From assembly GCF_963678635.1 (NCBI RefSeq), contig NC_087066.1, positions 39,701,223-39,765,222 on the forward strand: 64,000 nucleotides of DNA, in the 5' to 3' direction. Each line of letters opens with the position of its first letter. The first letter of the stretch is position 1. Both the position numbers and the translations under genes were made by a program. Source of the DNA: Symsagittifera roscoffensis (Eukaryota > Xenacoelomorpha > Acoela > Convolutidae). Shown in pieces: positions 9,700 to 20,891 of this stretch. The notes below the pieces were generated by a model that was not told the origin of the DNA, made no database searches, and was given only the letters and a program-made list of their open reading frames with translations.

Positions 9700-10440
9700 A
9701 GAAAATCCATGTAAGTTTAACAGTTCTTGGAAGTCTTAGTTCCAGTATTGCTTGACTTTTGATTGTTTTGGTCTGTAACCTAGATGGTCAATGTCATAGC
9801 TTAGTCAAAAGATCTTTTTGACCGAAGCTTCGCATACGAATAGCTTTAATGCGAAACCATTTTTGCTTATGTTTTTGACTTTTTTATCTAATATTTGATT
9901 GAGGACAGATAGTGACCCTTTGATAACGTTTAACTTATCATCTAAAAAGCATATGACCCCGGGGATGTTTCAAAGAGTATTATCCATTATCTTCTGAAAT
10001 TCTTTGGGCATGTCAGAAAGCGCAAAAAATCCGGTTTTAAACGGTAAGTGCCCGTAGTGTCTCCGCATACAATGTTAAAACTACCTTAAATGCTTGATTG
10101 AATCGCTAAGTTAAAGCTGACTAAACGCATAATTGAGGTCTAATGAGGTAAAATTTACTTCTACCGGTATGTCAGAATTGACTGTTTGGGATTTGAGCGT
10201 TCATGGGTTTGGCGCCATAGCTTTTTCAATGAATGATGTTTCTTAGCTGTGATGACCACTGGTGCTACAAAAAAATTGCTCGGGCGGTTATTCAGTTTGA
10301 CGACTTGGCTTTCTTTGAAAAGGCATTTGATTTCCTCTCCTACTTTCTGTTGGATGTGTATCGTTACCCTCCGACCCTTCTCCTGAATTGGATTTAGTGG
10401 TTGTTGAAAAACAAGGTGTACGCGGCAACTTCTGGACCTT
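9700..10440 (-). pseudogene. Reverse transcriptase relic
   Basis: Piecewise minus-strand matches to the N-terminal and palm RT region (GRRVTIHIQQKVGEEI, FFVAPVVITAKK, TGTYRLK) occur in the right order and distance before RNase H. Stops and shifts interrupt every frame, and no intact FLDD/YADD motif remains. Confidence 0.55.
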
Positions 10441-10448
10441 CCTAACCT

Positions 10449-11813
10449 GGTGATTATGTTTTTGTATTTATTTACATGAAATAATTTTCGATAAAAAGTT
10501 TCCGCCAGTTCATTTTCTTCTGTTTCTTAAATTTTGATTGGGCGAGAGTGAGTCGTCATTACTTCTACAGAGCCTTGGAGATCTAGTCTCAATAAATATC
10601 TTGTTCTGTTTTCTGATATTAGGAGTTAGGCTGAATTGAATTTCCATCCTAACGAGGACATGTCTGTGACTACAGTTTCAATTATTTCTATCGGTTTATG
10701 ATTATAGTATACGTAGGATATGTCAAAAGAGGCGAAGTTTTAGTGTTTATTTTTAGATCTTCACCAGTCCTGAGGAGCAGGTCTGCTGTCTTTTCATTTA
10801 CAAACGATGCTGGGTTATCCGTATCTACAGTTTCTTTAAAAATGAAATGCTTACCCGAAAGGTAACTTGGTGATTTTTAAGTTTTCCTGAAGCAGAGTTT
10901 ATGATATCGAGTTTTTTTTTGTAATTAACTTGGGGACTGATATGGTGTAGGCTGGAGGTGTTGAATCTTCCTTCGATAGAATATAGGTACGGGAATAGTG
11001 AGATTCTGGGTCCAAGTTTTGCAGAACTCCGAACTCACGTTCGCTTTCTGAAGTCATGAAATTAACATCTTCTTCTGCTGTTGAGTCTGATTTGTTGTCT
11101 GCTTTATTCTATTCTATGTTGAAGTAAAAAATCTATCAAAATGTCCTTTTATTTTACATCGCTTACAGATTACTCTAGCCGGGCATGATGAGTTGTGGTA
11201 AGGGTATTAATCCTTACCACAAAAATAACATGTTTTCTGATTGTTGGTTGATTCATTCGGTTTTCCGTAAGTTGAGTTCTGGTTTTTGGCTCCCTTCAAT
11301 CCGTTTTGAAAGTTATTTTTCTGAACTGATAGTGTAGGTTCTTCTTTTAACCTGAATTAAATGTTGGTAATCTGTTTAAATCAATTTGAATTGAGATTAT
11401 TGTCCAGCTGTTTCTGTAAAGTAGAAGCCGTTGCATACCCTGTTTCTTGTAAAAGTGCAATTCTGAGAGTTTCCTCAGCGGTGCTTTCAGGACGAATACA
11501 GAGTCCTCTACGGATATCTTCAACTTTAAGTTTCGCAATAAATGTATCTCGGACTACCTTTTGGTTAGCATTTTAGAGATGCATGCGTTCAAGTATATTT
11601 TTTTCAATAGTTCCTCACAATGAAAAAAAAATTCTATGAAACTGAAATCGGAAAAAATAGTGTGGGGCAAGCTTTGAAGAAAACATTTCTTTCCTTTTTT
11701 CCTAGAGCATAGAGTAAACGCGATTTGACTTGTTGGTCTGCTCGTTATTGAATACGTTTTGTCCTAACTTGGGACCTATTTTTCTCCTTTCTGCATTGAT
11801 TTCGTTTACTTTT
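10449..11813 (-). pseudogene. Gag C-terminus, zinc knuckles and protease start (parent form of the tandem unit)
   Basis: Reading the minus strand from about 11600: a gag segment with NQKVVRDTFIAKL and RRGLCIRPE; then at 11170-11240 a Cys-rich stretch CYFCGKD...CPAR...CKRC...GHF, i.e. two zinc knuckles with a broken frame; then at about 10690-10810 a protease-like segment (ASFVNEKTADLL) whose catalytic DTG is degraded. Its two ends match the ends of each unit of the array that follows, but this copy keeps about 635 bp that the array units lack. It is therefore the undeleted parent. Confidence 0.65.
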
Positions 11814-14800
11814 GGTGATTATGTTTTTGTATTTATGGTGATTATGTTTTTGTATTTATTTACATGAAATATTTTTCGATAAAAAGTTTCCGCCAGTTCA
11901 TTTTCTTCTGTTTCTTAAATTTTGATTGGGCGAGAATGAGTCGTCATTACTTCTACAGAGCCTTGGAGATCTAGTCTCAATAAATATCTTGTTCTGTTTT
12001 CTGATATTAGGAGTTTGGCTGATTTGAATTTCCATCCTAACGAGGACATGTATGTGACTACAGTTTCAATTATTTCTATCGGTTTATGATTATAGTATAC
12101 GTAGGATATATCAAAAGAGGCGAAGTTTTAGTGTTTATTTTTAGATCTTCACCAGTCCTGAGGGAGCAGGTCTGCTGTATTTTCATTTACAAACGATGCT
12201 GGGTTATCCGTATCCACAGGACGAATACAGAGTTCTCTACGGATATCTTCAACTTTAAGTTTCGCAATAACTGTATCTCGGACTACCTTTTGGTTAGCAT
12301 TTTAGAGATGCATGCGTTCAAGTATATTTTTTTGATTAGTTCCTCACAATGGACAAAAAATTCTATGAAACTGATATCGGAAAAAATAGTGTGGGGCAAG
12401 CTTTGAAGAAAACATTTCTTTCCTTTTTTTCCTAGAGCATAGAGTAAACGCGATTTGACTTGTTGGTCTGCTCGTTATTGAATACGTTTTGTCCTAACTT
12501 GGGACCTATTTTTCTCCTTTCTGCATTGATTTCGTTTACTTTTGGTGATTATTTTTTTGTATTTATGGTGATTATGTTTTTGTATTTATTTACATGAAAT
12601 ATTTTTCGATAAAAAGTTTCCGCCAGTTCATTTTCTTCTGTTTCTTAAATTTTGATTGGGCGAGAATGAGTCGTCATTACTTCTACAGAGCCTTGGAGAT
12701 CTAGTCTCAATAAATATCTTGTTCTGTTTTCTGATATTAGGAGTTTGGCTGATTTGAATTTCCATCCTAACGAGGACATGTATGTGACTACAGTTTCAAT
12801 TATTTCTATCGGTTTATGATTATAGTATACGTAGGATATATCAAAAGAGGCGAAGTTTTAGTGTTTATTTTTAGATCTTCACCAGTCCTGAGGGAGCAGG
12901 TCTGCTGTATTTTCATTTACAAACGATGCTGGGTTATCCGTATCCACAGGACGAATACAGAGTTCTCTACGGATATCTTCAACTTTAAGTTTCGCAATAA
13001 CTGTATCTCGGACTACCTTTTGGTTAGCATTTTAGAGATGCATGCGTTCAAGTATATTTTTTTGATTAGTTCCTCACAATGGACAAAAAATTCTATGAAA
13101 CTGATATCGGAAAAAATAGTGTGGGGCAAGCTTTGAAGAAAACATTTCTTTCCTTTTTTTCCTAGAGCATAGAGTAAACGCGATTTGACTTGTTGGTCTG
13201 CTCGTTATTGAATACGTTTTGTCCTAACTTGGGACCTATTTTTCTCCTTTCTGCATTGATTTCGTTTACTTTTGGTGATTATGTTTTTGTATTTATGGTG
13301 ATTATGTTTTTGTATTTATTTACATGAAATATTTTTCGATAAAAAGTTTCCGCCAGTTCATTTTCTTCTGTTTCTTAAATTTTGATTGGGCGAGAATGAG
13401 TCGTCATTACTTCTACAGAGCCTTGGAGATCTAGTCTCAATAAATATCTTGTTCTGTTTTCTGATATTAGGAGTTTGGCTGATTTGAATTTCCATCCTAA
13501 CGAGGACATGTATGTGACTACAGTTTCAATTATTTCTATCGGTTTATGATTATAGTATACGTAGGATATATCAAAAGAGGCGAAGTTTTAGTGTTTATTT
13601 TTAGATCTTCACCAGTCCTGAGGGAGCAGGTCTGCTGTATTTTCATTTACAAACGATGCTGGGTTATCCGTATCCACAGGACGAATACAGAGTTCTCTAC
13701 GGATATCTTCAACTTTAAGTTTCGCAATAACTGTATCTCGGACTACCTTTTGGTTAGCATTTTAGAGATGCATGCGTTCAAGTATATTTTTTTGATTAGT
13801 TCCTCACAATGGACAAAAAATTCTATGAAACTGATATCGGAAAAAATAGTGTGGGGCAAGCTTTGAAGAAAACATTTCTTTCCTTTTTTCCTAGAGCATA
13901 GAGTAAACGCGATTTGACTTGTTGGTCTGCTCGTTATTGAATACGTTTTGTCCTAACTTGGGACCTATTTTTCTCCTTTCTGCATTGATTTCGTTTACTT
14001 TTGGTGATTATGTTTTTGTATTTATGGTGATTATGTTTTTGTATTTATTTACATGAAATATTTTTCGATAAAAAGTTTCCGCCAGTTCATTTTCTTCTGT
14101 TTCTTAAATTTTGATTGGGCGAGAATGAGTCGTCATTACTTCTACAGAGCCTTGGAGATCTAGTCTCAATAAATATCTTGTTCTGTTTTCTGATATTAGG
14201 AGTTTGGCTGATTTGAATTTCCATCCTAACGAGGACATGTATGTGACTACAGTTTCAATTATTTCTATCGGTTTATGATTATAGTATACGTAGGATATAT
14301 CAAAAGAGGCGAAGTTTTAGTGTTTATTTTTAGATCTTCACCAGTCCTGAGGGAGCAGGTCTGCTGTATTTTCATTTACAAACGATGCTGGGTTATCCGT
14401 ATCCACAGGACGAATACAGAGTTCTCTACGGATATCTTCAACTTTAAGTTTCGCAATAACTGTATCTCGGACTACCTTTTGGTTAGCATTTTAGAGATGC
14501 ATGCGTTCAAGTATATTTTTTTGATTAGTTCCTCACAATGGACAAAAAATTCTATGAAACTGATATCGGAAAAAATAGTGTGGGGCAAGCTTTGAAGAAA
14601 ACATTTCTTTCCTTTTTTCCTAGAGCATAGAGTAAACGCGATTTGACTTGTTGGTCTGCTCGTTATTGAATACGTTTTGTCCTAACTTGGGACCTATTTT
14701 TCTCCTTTCTGCATTGATTTCGTTTACTTTTGGTGATTATGTTTTTGTATTTATGGTGATTATGTTTTTGTATTTATTTACATGAAATATTTTTCGATAA

Positions 14801-16188
14801 AAAGTTTCCGCCAGTTCATTTTCTTCTGTTTGTTAAATTTTGATTGGGCGAGAATGAGTCGTCATTACTTCTACAGAGCCTTGGAGATCTAGTCTCAATA
14901 AATATCTTGTTCTGTTTTCTGATATTAGGAGTTTGGCTGATTTGAATTTCCATCCTAACGAGGACATGTATGTGACTACAGTTTCAATTATTTCTATCGG
15001 TTTATGATTATAGTATACGTAGGATATATCAAAAGAGGCGAAGTTTTAGTGTTTATTTTTAGATCTTCACCAGTCCTGAGGGAGCAGGTCTGCTGTATTT
15101 TCATTTACAAACGATGCTGGGTTATCCGTATCCACAGGACGAATACAGAGTTCTCTACGGATATCTTCAACTTTAAGTTTCGCAATAACTGTATCTCGGA
15201 CTACCTTTTGGTTAGCATTTTAGAGATGCATGCGTTCAAGTATATTTTTTTGATTAGTTCCTCACAATGGACAAAAAATTCTATGAAACTGATATCGGAA
15301 AAAATAGTGTGGGGCAAGCTTTGAAGAAAACATTTCTTTCCTTTTTTCCTAGAGCATAGAGTAAACGCGATTTGACTTGTTGGTCTGCTCGTTATTGAAT
15401 ACGTTTTGTCCTAACTTGGGACCTATTTTTCTCCTTTCTGCATTGATTTCGTTTACTTTTGGTGATTATGTTTTTGTATTTATGGTGATTATGTTTTTGT
15501 ATTTATTTACATGAAATATTTTTCGATAAAAAGTTTCCGCCAGCTCATTTTCTTCTGTTTCTTAAATTTTGATTGGGCGAGAGTGAGTCGTCATTACTTC
15601 TACAGAGCCTTGGAGATCTAGTCTCAATAAATATCTTGTTCTGTTTTCTGATATTAGGAGTTTGGCTGATTTGAATTTCCATCCTAACGAGGACATGTAT
15701 GTGACTACAGTTTCAATTATTTCTATCGGTTTATGATTATAGTATACGTAGGATATATCGAAAGAGGCGAAGTTTTAGTGTTTATTTTTAGATCTTCACC
15801 AGTCCTGAGGAGCAGGTCTGCTGTATTTTCATTTACAAACGATGCTGGGTTATCCGTATCCACAGGACGAATACAGAGTTCTCTACGGATATCTTCAACT
15901 TTAAGTTTCGCAATAAATGTATCTCGGACTACCTTTTGGTTAGCATTTTAGAGATGCATGCGTTCAAGTATATTTTTTTGAATAGTTCCTCACAATGGAC
16001 AAAAAATTCTATTAAACTGATATCGGAAAAAATAGTGTGGGGCAAGCTTTGAAGAAAACATTTCTTTCCTTTTTTCCTAGAGCATAGAGTAAACGCGATT
16101 TGACTTGTTGGTCTGCCCGTTATTGAATACGTTTTGTCCTAACTTGGGACCTATTTTTCTCCTTTCTGCATTGATTTCGTTTACTTTT
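11814..16188. repeat. Six-unit 729-730 bp direct tandem array
   Basis: Unit starts (GGTGATTAT...) at 11814, 12544, 13274, 14003, 14732 and 15461; lengths 730, 730, 729, 729, 729 and 728. Units are almost identical: most differences are single bases or one-base length changes in T-runs. Compared with the parent at 10449-11813, each unit has lost the zinc-knuckle region (junction between CCGTATC-CACAG and GACGAATAC) and carries a doubled 23 bp GGTGATTATGTTTTTGTATT-type repeat at its start. A 106-codon plus-strand frame recurs in each unit but is antisense to gag and is not considered a gene. Confidence 0.9.
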
Positions 16189-16445
16189 CTGACTCTGCGT
16201 GGCCTCTGGCGACCCTGCTGCTCCTATCATTTTCGTATTATGACTCTGGAATCTGTTCCGGCCCAGGAGTGTCATGGAATACCTCCTCTGAGTCAGCTGA
16301 AAGAACTTTGGGACCGCAATGTTCCCTAAAATTGATTGCTAAACCAATGGGAAAATCCAGATTTCCCACGTAAAAGGCGGATCTGTAGTTGGCTTGGGCC
16401 AAATTGCAGGTAACTCTAAAAATTCTGTCCGTTCCTCGTGGGTCG
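16189..16445 (-). pseudogene. Leader and gag start of decayed element
   Basis: Minus-strand sequence between the primer-binding site and the array. Short frames (RKVNEINAERRKIGPKLGQN) run into the array and would be the N-terminal gag. Stops are present and no clear ATG start can be chosen. Confidence 0.4.
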
Positions 16446-16463
16446 GAACTGCTGACGGCGCCA
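16446..16463 (-). other. Primer-binding site
   Basis: Minus strand TGGCGCCGTCAGCAG immediately after the LTR end (...TTCACA). It begins with TGG, complementary to the CCA end of a tRNA, as expected for LTR-retrotransposon minus-strand priming. I did not assign the tRNA. Confidence 0.7.
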
Positions 16464-16753
16464 TGTGAATTGGCAACCTAACTTTCTACTAACTTATTGA
16501 ATAAACCTAGATGTCACAGTTGTGACTTAAATTTGGTGAATGGAAATTAGTTTCGTATAAAGGAAGTTTTACAATAATGTAATCTTTCAACGGTATTCAG
16601 AGAGAGATAGAGAGAGAGAGTGCAAAAGTTCACACATCAAGTGTGGTTCTTATGCGCGAACAGTCCCGACCTTGACACCATGAGTAACACTCTAATTGAT
16701 AACTCACAAACTAATTGGTCACGGCTAGACATGATCTTCTATGCCGTACCACA
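16464..16753 (-). repeat. 5' LTR of decayed Ty3/gypsy element
   Basis: 290 bp, TG...CA ends, joined to the primer-binding site at 16463. It shares ordered blocks and its outer end GCCGTACCACA with the copy at about 6090-6388. A GAGAGA purine tract sits at about 16600-16620. Confidence 0.75.
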
Positions 16754-17157
16754 ATATAGAGGAGCAAAGTCCCTCAGCGGGAAATGTTTTATTTGGTCAG
16801 AGGGGGTCATAAATTTGGATTTAATTGTTTCTTTCGACAGTTAGTTTCTCAACTTCTGCGATAGACTTTCAAGAGGGATATATCGACTTACACCTGGTGA
16901 AGACTATGAGCTAACTTGTTCTGAATCGATGGCGCTGAAATCAACTTCTTTCCCGTACCGAACGGAAGCTGTTTTTCTAGATAGAAACTCTATGTAGATT
17001 ATCTAGCCTAGTTTTCTCGTAATTTCCGTGCAAAATGATCTATTTCTTTTTTAGCTGGTCGGTTTTTTTTTCGCCACCCTGACAATCCGAGCCAGTCGGC
17101 GTTTTTGCGCCACCCTGACAATCCGAGTTATTTTATCGGATATTTTGAATGAGACTA
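16754..17157. other. No gene seen
   Basis: Contains a short direct repeat of a CGCCACCCTGACAATCCGAG phrase at about 17072 and 17109, which recurs at about 17809 and links this stretch to the repeat family that follows. Confidence 0.4.
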
Positions 17158-17293
17158 AATTAATGGCTGCTCAGTTTGATTTGTAGAAATTGATTTCTTC
17201 CGTTTCACTCTTCTCTTTTGTTTAAATGACTTTATGTTCATTCATAATGTATCGTTCTCTTTTCTTCACTGCCAATAGGTGTAGCTATACCAG

Positions 17294-17362
17294 TAACTGA
17301 TAGTAAAATGGTAAAGCAATTGACCAATACGCCAGAGGAGCCGGTTCGAGTCTCAAATAAGG
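17294..17362 (+). repeat. tRNA-like SINE head (A and B boxes)
   Basis: TAGTAAAATGG at 17301-17311 matches the pol III A box exactly and GGTTCGAGTCT at 17343-17353 matches the B box with one change; spacing is tRNA-like. The acceptor and T stems do not pair well, so this is a tRNA-derived repeat rather than a working tRNA gene. A T-run follows at about 17375. Confidence 0.6.
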
Positions 17363-17611
17363 CAGTTGAAGTTTTTTTGTTCACTTTTTAACTTTGATCG
17401 ATTTGAACTTTTTGAATTTTTTTAAATAAAACGATATGCTGTGTCTTTCAAAAGATTGACTTTACACTAATACATCAAGCTATTTTGCGTCTCCGCAGGG
17501 GCTTGAGCGGAATAGCTTCACAGACAACTTTTAATATAAAACTTCTAAGTGAATTGCTTATGTGGTTTGGTAGCTGAAAATATGATATTTCTTGAAAGAG
17601 TTTTATCCTGC

Positions 17612-17680
17612 TTGGCACACTGAAAAGAGTGCATGTCTGATGAGCAGTGTTCCAGGGCTCTATCCCAGGAGGGATTTTGA
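17612..17680 (+). repeat. tRNA-like module, degraded
   Basis: Counterpart of 18897-18958 in the other repeat copy, sharing GATGAGCAGTG and a degraded B-box-like GGCTCTATCCC. Confidence 0.35.
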
Positions 17681-18255
17681 AAGAGGGAGGAGGTAAAAAA
17701 AATACTGATTTAGAGATATTTACTGACCCTGTGGAAAAAGTAACAAAAAACTTGGAACCCCCTTTTGCTGCGCGAGCACTGACTCGGTGGTCGGCGTTAT
17801 TGCGCCACCCTGACCATCCGAGTCGGTTCCTCGCCACAGCTCGCTCCTTAAACTGTGAGCTGGAAACAGCGAAGTACCTTAACCAGAAGGGGTTGGTTTT
17901 CGAAGCGATCTCGAACCGTGTCCGTTGGATTTTCTTTGGGTTTTTTCCATCGTGACTGGCTTGAGAAAAGGAGGAGATGATTTTCTCTCGATTTTCCGTA
18001 AAAACGATTGGTTTCGAGCTTTTCCCACTTTTTTCTGGGAATGAAAGAAACAACGGATAATTTTTGAATAAATTTTTTGACTTTAGTTGAACTTCTACCT
18101 TAGCCGAGCGTATAGAACTTAGTCCCAAAGGCCGGATGACCAGGTTTAGATACCGATGGGAGACAATAAAAAATTGTTTTTTTTTTGTTTTCTTAAACTG
18201 CTCATTAAGCAGAATGTAAGTTTTTTGATGTTTTTTTTTCATTTAATTCTCAGAC

Positions 18256-18290
18256 AGGTAGCAGGTTCGAATCACCATCTGCGAGAGAAA
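18256..18290 (+). repeat. Isolated B-box-like sequence
   Basis: GGTTCGAATCA at 18264-18274 is a near-perfect pol III B box followed by a long T-run. No convincing A box at the right distance was found, so this may be the tail half of a SINE head. Confidence 0.35.
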
Positions 18291-18571
18291 GTTTTTTTTT
18301 TTTTTTTCATAATTACCAAGCATTTGTTCATATTGATTAGAAGTCAATCATTCAAATCTCTCAAACTAAAAAAGATAAAGATCTCCGGTTTTCAGCAGTA
18401 TCATTTATTTTACCAGTAGTTTTGAAAATGAATAAATGAGAGGCTGCTCACTTTGATTTGTAAAACATGATTTTTTCCGTTTCAATCCTTTCTCTTATTT
18501 AAGTGATTTTATATTCATTCATAATAGAGTTTTTATCTAGTCTTCACTACCATTAGGTGTGGCTATACCAG

Positions 18572-18640
18572 TAACCTATAGTAAAATGGTAAAACAATTG
18601 ACCAATACGCCTGAGGAGCCAGTTCAAGTCTCAGATAAGG
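18572..18640 (+). repeat. tRNA-like SINE head, second copy
   Basis: A box TAGTAAAATGG at 18579-18589 is identical to the first copy; the B box is AGTTCAAGTCT at 18621-18631. Same flanking sequence as 17294-17362. Confidence 0.55.
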
Positions 18641-18896
18641 CAGCTGAAATTTTTTGTTCACTTTTAACTTTGATCGATTTGAACTTATTGAGTGTTTTTA
18701 ATAAAAAGATCTGCGATATCTTTTCAAAGGATTGAATTTGCACTAATATATCAGGCTACTCCGCGTCCACGCAGGGGCTTGAGCGGAACAGCTTTATGGA
18801 CAATTTTTCATCTAGATTTCCAACGTTAATTGCTCATGTGGTTCGGTAGTCGAAAAGGAAAAATGATATTTCATTAAAGAAGTGTATCCTGCGTGG

Positions 18897-18958
18897 CACA
18901 GTTAGTAGAGTAGAAGATTGATGAGCAGTGCGTGAAGGTTCTATCCTAGAGAGAGTTC
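18897..18958 (+). repeat. tRNA-like module
   Basis: GCGTGGCACAGTTAGTAGAG then AAGGTTCTATCCTAGAGAG: A-box-like and B-box-like segments at tRNA spacing, degraded. Confidence 0.35.
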
Positions 18959-19360
18959 AAAAGAAAGGTGTGGCGAAAAAAAAACAAACGTGAGATAGTC
19001 AGTGACCGTGTGCAAAGAGGAACAACAAAAAGCTTGGAACCCCGCTGTTGCTGGTCGAGCACTGACTCAGGGGTTGGCGTTTTCCGCCACCCTTCCATAC
19101 GAGCGCGCGCATGCGCCCGAGTTCAGTCCACACCAAACGAGCAACCTCAAGTTTTTAACGTTACGCCGATTACGTGGAAAATCCCGATCTGGCAAATGAA
19201 TCGCTACTTTTTTCTCGGATTTTTTCCATTGTGACTGGCTTGGGAATAAGAGCAGACGAGGTTTTTCCGATTCTTTTCCATTCACTTCGCTAGGAGAATT
19301 TTCTGGGAAAATGGAAATAATTAAATTGAAATATAAGTTATTATTTTCGTTTGGATCAAC

Positions 19361-19428
19361 AGTTTGATAGTCTGGAGGATGTGCGCAGCAGTGCCAGGCG
19401 TGAGGTGCCTGGTTTGGGCCCCTGCGGA
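19361..19428 (+). repeat. tRNA-like module
   Basis: A-box-like TAGTCTGGAGG at 19368-19378 and B-box-like GGTTTGGGCCC at 19411-19421, with partial stem GGGGCC/GGCCCC possibilities. Degraded. Confidence 0.35.
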
Positions 19429-20504
19429 AACGAAAAAATTTTATCAATTTTTTTCATGTGATATAAAATGAAAAACTAAAAATGTCATATCTTTTGAAAT
19501 AAAAAAAATAAAGACATGTGGTCTTCGCTGTGGTAGCTTATTTTACAAGCTGAAGGCTGTGAGTACAAAAATTGGGTGGTAGATAACGATAAGAGGAAAT
19601 TTTTTTTCTTTAATTTTTTCCCATTTGTGCATTTTTTGCCTCTGTGTCGAAACAAGTCAATGTTGTTGTCTTGTGTTTTAAACCAAATGGTCAGTGGATA
19701 TGCAGCAACCACAGTGGAGAGAAAAACAATTTGGTTAACTAACCACAGGTTGCAAATCGAGCCTCCGATTGAGGTGTAAAACTAATTTTATCATGTTTTG
19801 CTTTGATCGATTTGAATTTTTTTAAAATCTCGTTTAAAAACAATTAAACTTTAATTTGGATGCTAGAAATTGGAAATGGCAGCTGCCAAGGAACAAAAAA
19901 GAATCAGGAAAGTCGTTCTGTGAAAAAAAAACGTTTTTTTTTATTATCTACTCCTCGGTTCTACTTTTTCAAAAAAAGTGTTTCCCAATGTAATAGCTCA
20001 TTTACTTCCGAGGTTTCCGCAGCCCCGCAAAAAGGCAAAGACGGTCTGCTGAGGAGCAGGAACTGATGACACAAGTCATATATTGCATTTGTCAAGTTTT
20101 TTCAATGTACTAAGATAGAAGAGTGAGTCAAAATCTGTTTTTCTATATGTTTGAGACGCTTGCCACATAAATTATTTTTTTTCTGTTCCCATTAACTGGT
20201 TCTTAGACAAGCATTTACAATTGTGCCTCCCAGTGAAAGTAGCCCGGATGAGGGCCCCTAATGAGAAAAAAAAATTTTCTCTCCCTTTTTTATGTCTTTA
20301 TTCGAGAAGAAAAGGTTCAAACCATTCAAAGTTGAAAAGATAAAGACAAGCGACTTACAGCGCCTTTAGCAAACATGAGGGTGATAACTGATGATTCAAG
20401 ACAACACATTTTTACCTGATTTCTGCTTTTCATCATGTTCATGAGTGTGTTCATAACATTTGATTTAGCTTTGTTTTTTGTACCGAATGGACAGTTTAAG
20501 GCTA

Positions 20505-20570
20505 CCAACCGTAGTTCAGCGATAAAACAACTGACCGAAACACCAACAATTGGCAGTTCAAGACTGTGAT
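20505..20570 (+). repeat. tRNA-like module
   Basis: A-box-like TAGTTCAGCGA at 20512-20522 and B-box-like AGTTCAAGACT at 20555-20565, embedded in AT-rich sequence. Resembles the other SINE heads rather than a functional tRNA. Confidence 0.4.
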
Positions 20571-20818
20571 AGGATCAGATTTTTTTTGGCTTCGATTCAT
20601 TGGACAGTTTTTTATTTTCTTCAAAAAAATGCGTCCTTTATTTCTCAAATGCATGGACTATCTTTGAAAGAACAGTCATGGTAGAGGACAACGTACTAAT
20701 CAACAGGAATAAATCAGAAAATTATCATTCATTTTGCGAACTTTTCTATGAAAAAGAGGATACTTATCTCTCTATTCTCCAGGTTGTTATTTGGTTTTAC
20801 GAAAATTTTCTACATTCT

Positions 20819-20891
20819 GGAGACCGGGGGAATCGAACTGTTGACCTGCAGTTCAGGAGGCTACTGCGTTACCAATTGCACCACCATCTCT
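20819..20891 (-). pseudogene. tRNA-like pseudogene (Arg-CCT-like anticodon loop)
   Basis: The minus strand has an acceptor-like GGAGA/TCTCC pairing, a D arm GTGCAATTGGTAAC, and an anticodon arm with loop CTCCTGA (anticodon CCT if folded normally). Its T loop TTCGATT is flanked by CCCCC on one side but AACAG on the other, so the T stem is lost. At about 73 nt it has tRNA length. Either a tRNA pseudogene or another SINE head. Confidence 0.5.

Larger units (their letters stand above)
6090..16753 (-). mobile_element. Decayed Ty3/gypsy LTR retrotransposon
   Basis: Related ~290 bp terminal sequences lie at about 6090-6388 and at 16464-16753. A primer-binding-site-like TGGCGCC sequence abuts the right LTR and a polypurine tract abuts the left LTR, so the element reads on the minus strand. 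Between them, in the expected order from high to low coordinates, are gag, zinc-knuckle, protease, RT, RNase H and integrase-zinc relics, all broken by stops and shifts. LTR copies differ at many positions, so the insertion is old. A six-unit tandem array is inserted in the gag/protease part. No target-site duplication could be read because the left LTR edge is uncertain. Confidence 0.8.
17158..19710 (+). repeat. Two diverged ~1.28 kb direct repeats carrying tRNA-like modules
   Basis: Blocks recur at an offset of about 1272-1285 bp: GGCTGCTCA at 17163/18443, the GGTGT(A/G)GCTATACCAGTAAC module at 17278/18556, AACTTTGATCGATTTGAACTT at 17391/18665, CGCAGGGGCTTGAGCGGAA at 17494/18770, and GAGCACTGACTC at 17773/19056. 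The copies are clearly diverged, so the duplication is old. A further copy of the TTTGATCGATTTGAA tail at about 19802 follows a different tRNA-like head. That is how a SINE family with a shared tail behaves. Confidence 0.6.

Noticed and set aside
12086-15951. Repeated 106-codon plus-strand ORF in each array unit
   Set aside because: It lies antisense to gag relics and is present only because the units are copies; the Ser/Phe/Ile-rich product has no protein-like features.
11814-16188. CRISPR or rDNA-type array
   Set aside because: Units are contiguous with no spacers and derive from retroelement coding sequence.
17475-18242. 255-codon minus-strand ORF
   Set aside because: Falls within SINE-like repeats; its counterpart in the second repeat copy is not open, and the composition is random-looking.
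20819-20891. Functional tRNA-Arg gene
   Set aside because: The T stem cannot pair and the acceptor stem has mismatches.
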